Shown here in pieces: positions 26,738-34,897 of a DNA stretch of 64,000 nucleotides. Numbering within the stretch: the first letter of the stretch is position 1; the number at the start of each line of letters is the position of its first letter. The notes under the pieces are model-generated. The model was not told the origin of the DNA. It searched no databases and saw only the letters and a program-made list of their open reading frames with translations. Origin of the DNA: Martinezella tropici (GTDB lineage Bacteria; Pseudomonadota; Alphaproteobacteria; Rhizobiales; Rhizobiaceae). The position numbers and the translations under genes were made by a program. The stretch is taken from NCBI GenBank assembly GCA_000799755.1, contig JUHI01000026.1, forward strand, positions 1 through 64,000. The letters run 5' to 3'.

Positions 26738-27910
26738 TCAGTTTGCTGTCGGCCGGGAATCGACGACCGTGACGAGGCCGAGTGCTGGATCCTGCATCGC
26801 CGTGAAGGTCGCAACCGTGCCATTGCTGCGCGCCTCATCCTGCAGGTCGGACAGCCAGCGCTGGATTTGTTCGGTGGTGGCAGAGGTCGGCACGGCAAAA
26901 CAGCGCGTGCCACCGGTGTCGATGATGTTGGTCGGGCACCGAATCTCGGCCATGACAAGCGAGCCGTCGTGATCTCCGGAATTTCCACCACCACTGCCGC
27001 GCAGGCTTGCCGACGACGATTGCAGCCCCGCCTGCAGGCGCTGGAGATATTGCTGGTTCGCTGCGATGGATTTTCCAAGCAGATCGTTCCACACCGAACC
27101 TCGCTCGACCTGCGCCTGCGTGTTGCGGTCGACGGCCTTCTTCAACTGCTCGCCGCAGCCATTCCCGTAGCTGGCGGTTTCGGTCTCGGTTGGGGCCTCC
27201 GTTGGCGTCCGATCGCCATTCTGAGCCTTGTTGCGGGCATAATAAGCAGAGACCTTTTTGACGTAGTCCTGGGTCTCCGGAATGTTGGGAATCTGGCCGT
27301 TCTGCAGCGACAGCCGATAGGGGCCGGCATTGTAGCCGGCGGCGATCAGGTCGTAGCGGTCGCCGAACATCCCCTGGAGCTGCTTGATGTATTTGACGCC
27401 GCCGCGAATATTGTCGCGCGTGTCATAGGGGTTGACGCCGAGCTGCGCGGCGGTACCCGGCATCAGTTGCATGACACCGGTGGCGCCGACCGCCGACCGT
27501 GCCGATTGGCGGAAGCGGGACTCCTGCTCGGCGATCGCCAGTGCGAAATTCGGATCGACACCCTGCCGGATCGCCTCCTCTTCGACCATGCTGGCGACTT
27601 CCTGCTGGCTCGGCGTCCGCTGGGCTGGCGCAGCCGGTGCAGCGTTTCCACCCATGCCGTCGGCCGAGCAATCGGCGGGCGCCCCCGAACCCTGACCGGG
27701 CGCGAAGCTATCGGTCGTGCCGCCCGAGGCACCTTTGACCTTGCGAGTATCGGCCTGATAGGACTGATACCAGTTCAGGGTCGCCTGCTGGATCTTTTGC
27801 CGAGCGTTGTCGATCACCGGTAGCTGCGCATGGCCCGCGGTTCCGGCGAAAAGTGCGACGATGGCGAAAGCGCCGGCCGCGGCTCTCTCAAGACGCTTTG
27901 CGTTGCTCAT
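26738..27910 (-). CDS. Second lytic transglycosylase of the operon (VirB1-like, long)
   Basis: 390 residues from ATG 27910, overlapping the VirB4 end by 23 bp. A signal peptide (AAAGAFAIVALFAGTAGHA) is followed by an SLT domain at about residues 120-230: ALAIAEQESRFRQSARSAVGATGVMQLMPGTAAQLGV carries the catalytic Glu in EQESRF, and LIAAGYNAGPYRL is the conserved AYNAG block. The C-terminal 150 residues are rich in Gln, Asn and Gly with a Cys pair (RCPTNIIDTGGTRCF), which recalls the extra domain of peptidoglycan-cleaving VirB1 proteins. It makes a local gap in the wall for the channel. A second VirB1-like gene opens the same operon. Confidence 0.8.
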   Translation of the reverse strand: MSNAKRLERAAAGAFAIVALFAGTAGHAQLPVIDNARQKIQQATLNWYQSYQADTRKVKGASGGTTDSFAPGQGSGAPADCSADGMGGNAAPAAPAQRTPSQQEVASMVEEEAIRQGVDPNFALAIAEQESRFRQSARSAVGATGVMQLMPGTAAQLGVNPYDTRDNIRGGVKYIKQLQGMFGDRYDLIAAGYNAGPYRLSLQNGQIPNIPETQDYVKKVSAYYARNKAQNGDRTPTEAPTETETASYGNGCGEQLKKAVDRNTQAQVERGSVWNDLLGKSIAANQQYLQRLQAGLQSSSASLRGSGGGNSGDHDGSLVMAEIRCPTNIIDTGGTRCFAVPTSATTEQIQRWLSDLQDEARSNGTVATFTAMQDPALGLVTVVDSRPTAN

Positions 27911-30407
27911 CGACCGCCACCCCATCCCAGTCGCAGAATTTCGACAGCCAGTTTTTTGGATCGTCGCCATATTCGTCGAGCAGCATCTCCACCTCGCGGA
28001 CCGTCTCCTCGCGACCGGACAGCACCTTGATGAAGTCCGGCATGTGAGACATGTCCACGCGGGCGATCACGCTGTTCTTTGCCTGCTTGATCAGCATGAA
28101 ACGCGAGCTCGGATCGCCGTTCTTCACCCATTCGAACTCTGCCCGCGACAGGCCAAAGTGATCCATGTAGGAGCCTTCATCCGCCTTCGGATTGGCAAAG
28201 AAGATGTTCGTCGATGTCTGTTCGATGATCGTCCGGCTGACGCTGGAGCGCACCACATCGTCGGCCGACTGCGTGCCGAAGATGACGAGACCGTTCCGCT
28301 TTCGGATGGTTTTGAAGTAGTCCTTCATGGTGCGCTTGAACTCGTCGTCGTCGAGCAGCTTCCAGGCTTCATCCATCAGATTGATGATCGGCGCCCTGCC
28401 GTCGTAGATCTCGTCCAGCCGGTGAAACATGTAGAGAAGGGCTGCGGTGCGCACCGTCGGATCGTCGAGGATCGACGTCATGTCGAAGCCGATCATCGGT
28501 CGCGAGATATCAAGATTGTCCTCGGCATTGTCGAAGAGCCAGGCGTAAGGCCCCTTGTCGACCCATTTGTCGAGCCGGGCGATCAGGCTGCCCTCGGTCC
28601 TCTCGCTGCCGGCGAGCAGTGCGCGCAACGACGAAAGACGGCGGTACGACCTGTCCTTCGTCTTGAGGACGGATTTGATCGCATTGCGGATGATTGATTC
28701 TTCTTGCGGCGTCAGGCTTTCGCCTTCCTTAGACGGCTTCAGCATGAAGCTCAGGAGCCCGTAGAGGAAAACGCAGTTCTCCTCAGTATCCTCGAGCAGC
28801 AGCGGGTTCCAACCTGACGGCTGGCCGGGCTCCAGCGTCATGTAGGTTCCGCCCGCCGCCCGCACCATGATGTCGAGGCCGCGATCCTTGTCGAAGACGA
28901 TCGTCTTCAGGTGGGGACTAACGCGGTAGGCCTGCAGGATAAGAAAGGACATGATGACGGTCTTACCCGACCCGGTCGGGCCGAAAACGGTCGTGTGCCC
29001 GACGTCACCCTGGTGGAAGTTGAAGAAGAAGGGCGTGCCTGACGTCGTCTCGAAGATCGTGATCGCCGGCCCCCAGTGGTTGCCGTCGGGTTTGCCATAG
29101 GGATAGGCGTGAAAGCTGCTTAAGCCGGCGCAGTTCAGCGTTGAGATCAGTGCGCGGCGCGCGATGTAGGCCTGGTTGCCAGGCAGTTGCGCCCAGTAGG
29201 CGGGCTCCGCATTCAGGTCCTCGCGGACATAGGAGGCGCCGAGTGCGCCAAGTTCGTTGCCGATCAGGGCGACCGCGTCGTCAAGCTGGGCTGTGGTTTT
29301 CGCGATCGGCATCACGGTGAGATGATGCTCGGTGAAAGCGACCCGTTTGCGGGCAAGTTCGTCCCGAGCGATGTCAAGGTTGGCCTGAACACTCGATCCG
29401 CCTTCGTCGGCCTTCGTCATCTGGCGGTCCAGCCGTTCGATCCGGCTACGCGCCGTCATATCGTCGACAAAGGACATCGACTGGGTCAGCACCAGCTCGA
29501 ATGGCAGTTTAAGGACATAGTCGAGCATACCGGCACCGGTCTCTGGCGGATATTCTTTAAGAGAGACCATCGCCGCGTAACGATCGTCGTCCGATCTGTC
29601 GCCTTGCAGGTGAATGACGCGGTTGCCGATCGATGTCCTGCGGGCCGGCAACATCTCGTCGATCGGAATGTTTCCAAGCCGGATCGGCCGGACGCGTCCG
29701 CCATTGAGGAGCGTATAAAAGAACTCGCATTGTTCGGAGAACCAGACTTTGCGGGCTGCTTCGTCAATCACCATGTCTTCTGAGACGTCGCGGAAGATCG
29801 TCCTGTTGTCGCCGACGTCAACCTGTATGCGTTGCACGTCGCGCAGAACCTTCGGGGCATAGACGGAAAGCGATTTCTCCAGTGCCCGCGTCGCCTCGAT
29901 CAGCTTGTCGCGCATTGCCCGGAATTGTTCCTTGCGCACGATCGTGCCGCCGGCGCCCATGAGGCGGGAAAGCGCCGAGCCCTTCCGGAACATTGGGCGC
30001 ACGACGAGGGAAACATAAGTGTCGTTCACGAACATCTCGTTCTTCGAGATGCTGGCCTGATAAACGTGATCGAGGCGCTGCATAAAGGGATCGGCGAAGA
30101 CGGACGGCAACGACGGCGCGACCTTACGTCTGACCACATGCGTATAGAGTGCGAAGCTGCCGATCGAGGAGATCGCACGGAAGCCGGCGTTACGCTGCCG
30201 CTGCAGCATGTTGATCGTTTCGATATCGGCGGTCTCGAAAGAAAAGCCGGTGAGCTTCAGGGTCGAGACGAGGCAGTCGTTCTTCAGGCGAATGATGCCG
30301 TTTTCGATCGGCACATAGAAAGGGACGTGGGTTGCGACACGGCGATCCGCGAAAATTTCCCAACCCTTCGATAGACTGCCTTTCAGCGATCTCGCCATCG
30401 TGTTCAT
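27888..30407 (-). CDS. virB4: VirB4, large secretion ATPase
   Basis: 839 residues, the normal length for VirB4. The N-terminal half is the VirB4-specific region (HVPFYVPIENGIIRLKNDCLVSTLKLTGFSFETADIETINMLQRQRN). Walker A is FGPTGSGKTVIMSF near residue 470, and Walker B is APIINLMDEAWKLLDD. The ATPase powers pilus biogenesis and substrate transfer at the inner membrane. VirB3 ends 3 bp upstream and the second transglycosylase overlaps its end. Confidence 0.9.
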   Translation of the reverse strand: MNTMARSLKGSLSKGWEIFADRRVATHVPFYVPIENGIIRLKNDCLVSTLKLTGFSFETADIETINMLQRQRNAGFRAISSIGSFALYTHVVRRKVAPSLPSVFADPFMQRLDHVYQASISKNEMFVNDTYVSLVVRPMFRKGSALSRLMGAGGTIVRKEQFRAMRDKLIEATRALEKSLSVYAPKVLRDVQRIQVDVGDNRTIFRDVSEDMVIDEAARKVWFSEQCEFFYTLLNGGRVRPIRLGNIPIDEMLPARRTSIGNRVIHLQGDRSDDDRYAAMVSLKEYPPETGAGMLDYVLKLPFELVLTQSMSFVDDMTARSRIERLDRQMTKADEGGSSVQANLDIARDELARKRVAFTEHHLTVMPIAKTTAQLDDAVALIGNELGALGASYVREDLNAEPAYWAQLPGNQAYIARRALISTLNCAGLSSFHAYPYGKPDGNHWGPAITIFETTSGTPFFFNFHQGDVGHTTVFGPTGSGKTVIMSFLILQAYRVSPHLKTIVFDKDRGLDIMVRAAGGTYMTLEPGQPSGWNPLLLEDTEENCVFLYGLLSFMLKPSKEGESLTPQEESIIRNAIKSVLKTKDRSYRRLSSLRALLAGSERTEGSLIARLDKWVDKGPYAWLFDNAEDNLDISRPMIGFDMTSILDDPTVRTAALLYMFHRLDEIYDGRAPIINLMDEAWKLLDDDEFKRTMKDYFKTIRKRNGLVIFGTQSADDVVRSSVSRTIIEQTSTNIFFANPKADEGSYMDHFGLSRAEFEWVKNGDPSSRFMLIKQAKNSVIARVDMSHMPDFIKVLSGREETVREVEMLLDEYGDDPKNWLSKFCDWDGVAVDEQRKAS

Positions 30408-30410
30408 CGC

Positions 30411-30740
30411 TCACACCCCGTAGGTTCTGACGCCACCACCGAGCTTCCGGCCAAGCGGGTTGACGCCACACATGCTGAGGCGTCCGACAATCTCGAAGAA
30501 CCAGAGGTCGAGCTTGACGGTGAGCACATAGAGAATGCCGTGCAGGACGACGAACGAGACCGGAAACCAGAGGATGGATCCAAGGATCATGAAGGCCATC
30601 AGCGAGACGAAGCACTCAGCGAGGAAATAGGTGTAGGGAATCCCCATGACCGTCGGCGGGCGGGTCAGCGCGAGGATGACGGGATAGGATTCGATATAGT
30701 CGTCACCACCGTCAGCGTCGTTTCCTGCCGCCATGGTCAT
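30411..30740 (-). CDS. virB3: VirB3, inner membrane channel subunit
   Basis: 109 residues from ATG 30740, which overlaps the VirB2 stop as ATGA. An acidic N terminus leads to YPVILALTRPPTVMGIPYTYFLAECFVSLMAFMILGSILWFPVSFVVLHGILYVL. This is the VirB3 pattern: a conserved ALTRPPxxxGxP box followed by two membrane helices. Near the end comes FFEIVGRLSMC. A long apparent frame to 31343 is a shadow of VirB2 and VirB1. Confidence 0.85.
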   Translation of the reverse strand: MTMAAGNDADGGDDYIESYPVILALTRPPTVMGIPYTYFLAECFVSLMAFMILGSILWFPVSFVVLHGILYVLTVKLDLWFFEIVGRLSMCGVNPLGRKLGGGVRTYGV

Positions 30741-31108
30741 GCTCCCCCGCCGGCGAGGAAGTCGACGAGCTCGGCTGCGGCAAACATGCCGGCAAGGCAA
30801 CCGGCGACGCGCAGGAGGGCGCCCCAGGACCAGTATCCGAAGGCAGCGGCGAGAAACATGCCGATGAAAGCGATTGCTCCGACAGATCGACCGAACGGGC
30901 CGGTGAAGAACTGCACCAGGCGATCTGCCGCCTGTTGCAGACGATCGAGGTTTTGCGCCGCTGCCGGCTCGTATTGACTGATGAGCAGGATCAAGCTCGC
31001 GGCAACCACGATAGCGGCGTTGCCGAGCCATTTTCGCCTGGCCATGGAGGACCAGGCAACGCTGCTGTAGAGAATGGCCGTCTGGACTGCCAACGCGATC
31101 GGATTCAT
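30737..31108 (-). CDS. virB2: VirB2, major pilin
   Basis: 123 residues. A long signal-like N terminus ends near QYEPAAAQ, so processing after AAA would give a mature pilin of about 72 residues (NLDRLQQAADRLVQFFTGPFGRSVGAIAFIGMFLAAAF...). It has two hydrophobic segments and the GPFG(R/K) loop between them. The size and layout match VirB2/TraM pilins. Both ends overlap neighbouring genes by ATGA. Confidence 0.85.
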   Translation of the reverse strand: MNPIALAVQTAILYSSVAWSSMARRKWLGNAAIVVAASLILLISQYEPAAAQNLDRLQQAADRLVQFFTGPFGRSVGAIAFIGMFLAAAFGYWSWGALLRVAGCLAGMFAAAELVDFLAGGGA

Positions 31109-32253
31109 CTAAACACCTCTTCCTTGACAATTTTGACCGGCCCACCGGTGTTCTTCCGCTCCTCCTCATGTTGAGGACGAACGTCTGGCGGGATCGGCGT
31201 TGCGGCTGAGAAAACAAGCATGGGGGATTTTGCCCGCTCGGCAGGCCCACTGTGGCGCGGCGAGCTGGAAACATTCGCCGAAGTTCGGGTTGTGGGCGAG
31301 ACAATCGGCGTGGCCGCTGTGCCGGTGTAATACCCGACGACACGGGTGACGTAGTCGGCGGTTTCGCGGATCAACGGCAGGGAATGGCGAAGGTCCACGT
31401 TGGGCTCGCCTGCATTATAGGCGGCAGCGACCAGCACAGGATTTCTGTACTTGGCGATCAGAACGCGAAGAAACCGCGTGCCCGCGCGGATGTTCTGTTC
31501 GGGATCGGTCAGATCAGTCGCACCGAAAGCATCACCGATCCGCGGCATAACCTGCATCAATCCGACGGCGCCGGCGGGGCTGACGAGGCGTGGATCGAAA
31601 CTGGCATTCTCGGCTCGCATGACCGAAAGCACCCAATTCGGGTCAACGTCCTCCTTTCCGGCGATTGTCAGTGCGAGCCTGGCATAGCCCTCCGGGACTC
31701 CGGATAGAAGACTGGGACGGGCCTGTGTCGGCGTCGCGCTGACATCGATCTGAGGGTCAGTTGCCGGGTCGTTGATCGGAGGACCGGACGACTGATCGTG
31801 CGCGTAGACGCTGATAAGCGAATGCACGGCGCTGTCGCGCCGTGCATTCGTGCTGCCAGCCGCATCTCCGGATGATCGCCCAGCCCTGTCCGACCCTTCG
31901 ATCACATCCAAGGGGGCAGCGCTGGATCGGAACAGATCTTCAACGATCGGTCCGTTAAATCGCTCGTCGAAGTTGGTGGAATCGATCGTCGGCACATCCT
32001 GCGACGAAGCAACAAAACCAGATGACGCCGGATTTGGTGGCGGTAGGACCGCGACCTTGTCCGCCTTCGGCTCAATGCCGCTCGAACGATGATCGACCTG
32101 TGGCGATATTCCCGAACTAATATGACCGCTGCTGTCGTCTGAGCCGGAGGCAAAACCTGTAAGTAATAAGGCCGATGTTCCGGCGATCCACAGTGCGCTT
32201 CGCGACCGTGTGTTGTGCGGTCTGTTTTCAGGCGAAAGCGGGACGCGTTCCAT
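31105..32253 (-). CDS. virB1: VirB1-like lytic transglycosylase, first gene of the virB operon
   Basis: 382 residues from ATG 32253; a longer frame upstream would run through the operators and is rejected. A positively charged N terminus with one hydrophobic helix (ALWIAGTSALLLTGFASG) and a 170-residue low-complexity linker precede the SLT domain: NWVLSVMRAENASFDPRLVSPAGAVGLMQVMPRIGDAFG with the catalytic Glu in AENASF, then VLVAAAYNAGEPNV. It remodels peptidoglycan for the channel. Two operator-like palindromes lie 18 and 74 bp upstream. Its stop overlaps virB2 as ATGA. Confidence 0.82.
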   Translation of the reverse strand: MERVPLSPENRPHNTRSRSALWIAGTSALLLTGFASGSDDSSGHISSGISPQVDHRSSGIEPKADKVAVLPPPNPASSGFVASSQDVPTIDSTNFDERFNGPIVEDLFRSSAAPLDVIEGSDRAGRSSGDAAGSTNARRDSAVHSLISVYAHDQSSGPPINDPATDPQIDVSATPTQARPSLLSGVPEGYARLALTIAGKEDVDPNWVLSVMRAENASFDPRLVSPAGAVGLMQVMPRIGDAFGATDLTDPEQNIRAGTRFLRVLIAKYRNPVLVAAAYNAGEPNVDLRHSLPLIRETADYVTRVVGYYTGTAATPIVSPTTRTSANVSSSPRHSGPAERAKSPMLVFSAATPIPPDVRPQHEEERKNTGGPVKIVKEEVFR

Positions 32254-32270
32254 GGCTGAACCAGTGCAAA

Positions 32271-32286
32271 TTATACTGCGGTATAA
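32271..32286. promoter_or_regulatory. Operator-like palindrome in the virB promoter (site 1)
   Basis: TTATACTGCGGTATAA has perfect inverted half sites TTATAC/GTATAA. It lies 18 bp upstream of the virB1 ATG. On the minus strand it contains TATAAT (complement of 32271-32276), so it coincides with a probable -10 element of the virB operon. Confidence 0.68.
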
Positions 32287-32326
32287 GAATTTGAACTGCA
32301 TTCCTCCACGGAAATCAACCCAAAAA

Positions 32327-32342
32327 TTTAACTGGAGTGTAA
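32327..32342. promoter_or_regulatory. Operator-like palindrome in the virB promoter (site 2)
   Basis: TTTAACTGGAGTGTAA, a weaker copy of the motif with half sites TTTAAC and GTGTAA, starts 56 bp from site 1 (between five and six helical turns). Paired sites would allow cooperative repression or looping. Confidence 0.5.
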
Positions 32343-32389
32343 TTATGCCGTCGTGGCAAAAGGTAGGAGCGACGGTTTCCCGAGAAGAA

Positions 32390-32845
32390 TCAATCGCGTA
32401 GGCGTGACCATTTGTCTGGGTTCCAGCGATACTGGAGCTGTTCGCGGTCACCCAAAATGCGGGCGAGACGTACGGCCGTCCCGCCCTTGACCAGGACCGA
32501 ACCAGCATCCGCACCTGATCGGGCGACAGAGATTCGGCACACGAAATTGGGCAATTCCGGTTGTATCCTCGTCACCTGATAGCAGGACTCGACTTGGTAG
32601 CGTTGGCCATCGTCGGCAATCGACAGGCCCCTCTCCTGGACGGGACCAAGACGCTGGCGTCCGAATTCGGTGCCATATTCCAGCACGCATTCGACGATGT
32701 TGTCCCGATAGGCTTTGCAAGCTGTGAGGCTGAGATACGCAAACGGCGCCCGCGGCTGTGGTCGCGGCCCCTCAACCTGATGAGCACATCCGGCCAGCAC
32801 AGTAATCGCCGCCAGAGATCCGAAGAGCTTCGTGAAAGTCCGCAT
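32390..32845 (-). CDS. Lipoprotein upstream of the virB operon
   Basis: 151 residues from ATG 32845. The lipobox is LAAITVLAGC, so the protein is likely anchored in the outer membrane. The mature part contains four cysteines (LTACKAYRDNIVECVLEYG, VESCYQV, PNFVCRISV), probably in disulfides. It follows the 260-residue gene by 11 bp and ends 137 bp before virB1. The family is not recognised. A role at the channel or in surface exclusion is possible. Confidence 0.62.
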   Translation of the reverse strand: MRTFTKLFGSLAAITVLAGCAHQVEGPRPQPRAPFAYLSLTACKAYRDNIVECVLEYGTEFGRQRLGPVQERGLSIADDGQRYQVESCYQVTRIQPELPNFVCRISVARSGADAGSVLVKGGTAVRLARILGDREQLQYRWNPDKWSRLRD

Positions 32846-32856
32846 AGTGTTGCTTT

Positions 32857-33639
32857 CTAGCTTGCCTGCCGATAACCGGCATTTTCGAGGGCTTCGAGAA
32901 AAAGATCGCGGGCAAGCCCGCAATAGGGTGAGGATGGCTGAGCTAGGTGAAGCTGGGTGAGCATCAAACCGAGGTCGAAGATGGTTGTCACGACGTCCTT
33001 CAGGTCATCGTTGAAGGCGTCGCGCAACATCTCGCGGCCCTCGTGGCCTTTGACCACGATGGTGTAGTCATCACGTGCAACGCTATGCCAGAGTTCGATC
33101 GTGCCGGTTTCGCCGATTTCGCTTTCCGTGTCGCAGACTAGCAAGAGTGCATAATCCGGATCGCGCATTGCGCTTTCCTCTATAGAGGTCTCCCCACAAA
33201 ACTCCGTCAGCACCGCGTCAGAGGCAAAGAGTAGCAAGCGCTCATTCACTAGAAGGCGCTCTTGGCCAAGTCGAACAAAGCCGTTCATGACCGCGGAGCG
33301 GATTGCAGCGGGTGGAAGATTTTCTGCGCAGTGTTCGCAAATCGATGTCAATTGGCCGCCCAGAAAAGCGAAGGCGCTATGGAAGCGATTGACGACGGAT
33401 CGCTCAACATTTTCGGTCTGGCCGCCCAGCGCCTCGACGAATGCGAATGCATCAAGTGGCCCGTGGGACTTCACCAGTATTTCGCATCCCGGCGCGGACC
33501 CTGCGTCACCCAACAAACTCGAAGGGCCAACCACGACAGCGGCGGACCGCGTCTGTGCACCACAGCCCGGGCAGTCCGCTGAAAATGGCACCTTGTACCA
33601 TTCTTTCGTCAGGAGGGATCGATTGTGTATCAGTGTCAA
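32857..33639 (-). CDS. Unknown protein with two Cys pairs, first gene before the virB cluster
   Basis: 260 residues from a TTG at 33639; a GTG at 33591 is an alternative start. Two CxxC-like pairs (SADCPGCGAQ and SICEHCAEN) suggest a zinc-binding fold. The remainder is soluble and mixed alpha/beta (SVARDDYTIVVKGHEGREMLRDAFNDDLKDVVTTIFDLGLMLTQL), and no signal peptide is seen. An operator-like palindrome lies 60 bp upstream, so it likely belongs to the transfer regulon. I do not recognise the family. Confidence 0.55.
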   Translation of the reverse strand: MTLIHNRSLLTKEWYKVPFSADCPGCGAQTRSAAVVVGPSSLLGDAGSAPGCEILVKSHGPLDAFAFVEALGGQTENVERSVVNRFHSAFAFLGGQLTSICEHCAENLPPAAIRSAVMNGFVRLGQERLLVNERLLLFASDAVLTEFCGETSIEESAMRDPDYALLLVCDTESEIGETGTIELWHSVARDDYTIVVKGHEGREMLRDAFNDDLKDVVTTIFDLGLMLTQLHLAQPSSPYCGLARDLFLEALENAGYRQAS

Positions 33640-33698
33640 ACCCCATTCTTGAAGAAACTGAATACCGCCTGGTCCGCAGCTTTGACCGAATGAATAAC

Positions 33699-33714
33699 TT
33701 ATACTCCGGTATAA
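33699..33714. promoter_or_regulatory. Operator-like palindrome upstream of the 33639 gene
   Basis: TTATACTCCGGTATAA, with perfect half sites TTATAC/GTATAA, ends 60 bp upstream of the gene start on the minus strand. It overlaps TATA-rich -10-like sequence on both strands. It is the rightmost of five related sites. Confidence 0.65.
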
Positions 33715-33962
33715 TTTTATCAGTAGCAGATGGCTTGCTCAAGCGGGAAAAAGCCTGATACTTAGACATGTCGGGGTCCGTGGTAGATATGTAGATGCTC
33801 GGTTGATCACGTCGCTCAGTTGGCCCCGCTAACGCTGACGGTTTCAATAGAGGCGTTGCCGAAGTCATGTTGTCGCCGTCTTGGTTGTTGCGAAAACCGC
33901 AGCAACCAGGATTGCGATTATAACCTTGCCAATTGAGGGAATGTCCAAAGACGCAGACCGCG

Positions 33963-34386
33963 GGGACGCGCTTTCACCGTTTCGCGAAATGGGTGAATCC
34001 CTCATTCACCGATGCGCCGGATCGCTCAAATGCCTGTTCGCAGAATGAGCTGTTCGCTGAGCCGCCCAATCGCGCGCCCACGCAAACACCCATTGAGCGA
34101 TCTGCGTATTCACCGATTCGCTGATTAACGGGATCGCCTAAACACGCATTCGCCGGATCGGTGTCTCACCATTTCACGGATTTGCTGCTTCGCCGATCTG
34201 CCGTTTCACCCGATGGCCCAATCACTGCTCCACTCATTCGCCGACGTACCGATACGCCCAAACGGTGACGCACCTATTCACATATGCACGGATTCGCCTA
34301 TTCGCACATTCGCAAGCCGGTCCAATCGGCGAACCACCTATCGACGGGTTCGCCCATTCGCCGATTAGCGCAAGCGCCTGATCTCC
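33963..34386. repeat. Degenerate tandem array in strict 8-bp register
   Basis: About 53 consecutive 8-base units keep the same register over some 424 bp without a visible insertion or deletion, although most units differ. The consensus is (C/G)ATTCGCC. Position 7 is C in nearly every unit and position 6 is almost always G or A. Units at 34147, 34235 and 34355 are exact copies of CATTCGCC; those at 34115 and 34291 read GATTCGCT and GATTCGCC. Reading frames across the array give eight-residue periodic peptides (FADSPIR-like), which I regard as translation of the repeat, not protein. It lies between the transfer genes and the plasmid backbone. Confidence 0.85.
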
Positions 34387-34586
34387 TAGATGCTGCTGCA
34401 TTTCACAGCGGCCGGAGACTCTTGCCCCAAAGAGCCGGCTCCCAGCCTCCCCTCCTACCGGCTCGACGTCTCTCCCTCATGGCCTTGTTTCGTTTGAGAA
34501 ATGAAAGACCGGGAAACCCTCGCTCGCCTTTGAGGCGATCGCCCCTCGGGCGAAACGGCTAATGGTATACCAATAGCCTATCCTGC

Positions 34587-34733
34587 CATCTTCTAACCAA
34601 TCGGCCTGGCCACCGTGCCCGAGGCGCCGATGCTGTTGCGAGTCGTCAGACAAAGCAACAGCGATCACAGGCTATGGCCTGTGATCCGCGCCCGAGGAAC
34701 AGCACGGTGGCCAGGCCGATTGGTTAGAAGATG
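34587..34733. repeat. 32-bp perfect inverted repeat enclosing two hairpins
   Basis: The arms 34587-34618 and 34702-34733 are exact reverse complements (32 bp each) separated by 83 bp. Inside are two more perfect stems: GCTGTTGC/GCAACAGC (34632-34639 and 34655-34662) and, directly after it, GATCACAGGC/GCCTGTGATC (34663-34672 and 34677-34686) around TATG. The whole forms a nested three-stem structure in DNA (cruciform) or RNA. There is no gene inside. Candidates are an oriT-like element, a small mobile palindromic element, or a structured RNA. Confidence 0.85.
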
Positions 34734-34829
34734 CTGAAGCGAGCCGTCGTCGTGAGCAGTCGAGAGAACCGTCACCGGAGGTGACGGGTATCAACGACAT
34801 GCGAACGATGAGACGGCGAGCGCCCCGCA

Positions 34830-34897
34830 GGAGAGGACGAGCACCTGGAGCGAATGCCCGAAGCATGAGGGCGTAGCGCAAGGTACTCGTCCTCTCC
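34830..34897. repeat. 17-bp inverted repeat with one mismatch
   Basis: GGAGAGGACGAGCACCT (34830-34846) is matched by AGGTACTCGTCCTCTCC (34881-34897), with one mismatch and a 34-bp loop. Two shorter GC-rich hairpins follow near 34939-34975. This is part of the same structured non-coding stretch as the larger inverted repeat. No gene is seen between 33715 and 35109. Confidence 0.7.

Noticed and set aside
26716..27078. Upstream extension of the VirB5 frame
   Set aside because: It overlaps the transglycosylase gene, and a signal peptide begins at the internal ATG 26715.
30740..31343. Upstream extension of the VirB3 frame
   Set aside because: It lies over VirB2 and VirB1, which have clear pilin and transglycosylase features; the ATGA overlap gives a natural VirB3 start at 30740.
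32254..32514. Upstream extension of the VirB1 frame
   Set aside because: It runs through both operator-like palindromes and into the end of the lipoprotein gene; no signal peptide would be produced.
33963..34386. CRISPR array
   Set aside because: Units are 8 bp, directly adjacent and diverged; there are no 23-47 bp repeats, no unique spacers and no cas genes.
33933..34562. Open frames through the 8-bp array that give peptides with FAYSHIR- and FAEPPNR-like repeats
   Set aside because: An 8-base repeat forces an 8-residue periodic peptide in any open frame; no ribosome site or conserved domain supports translation.
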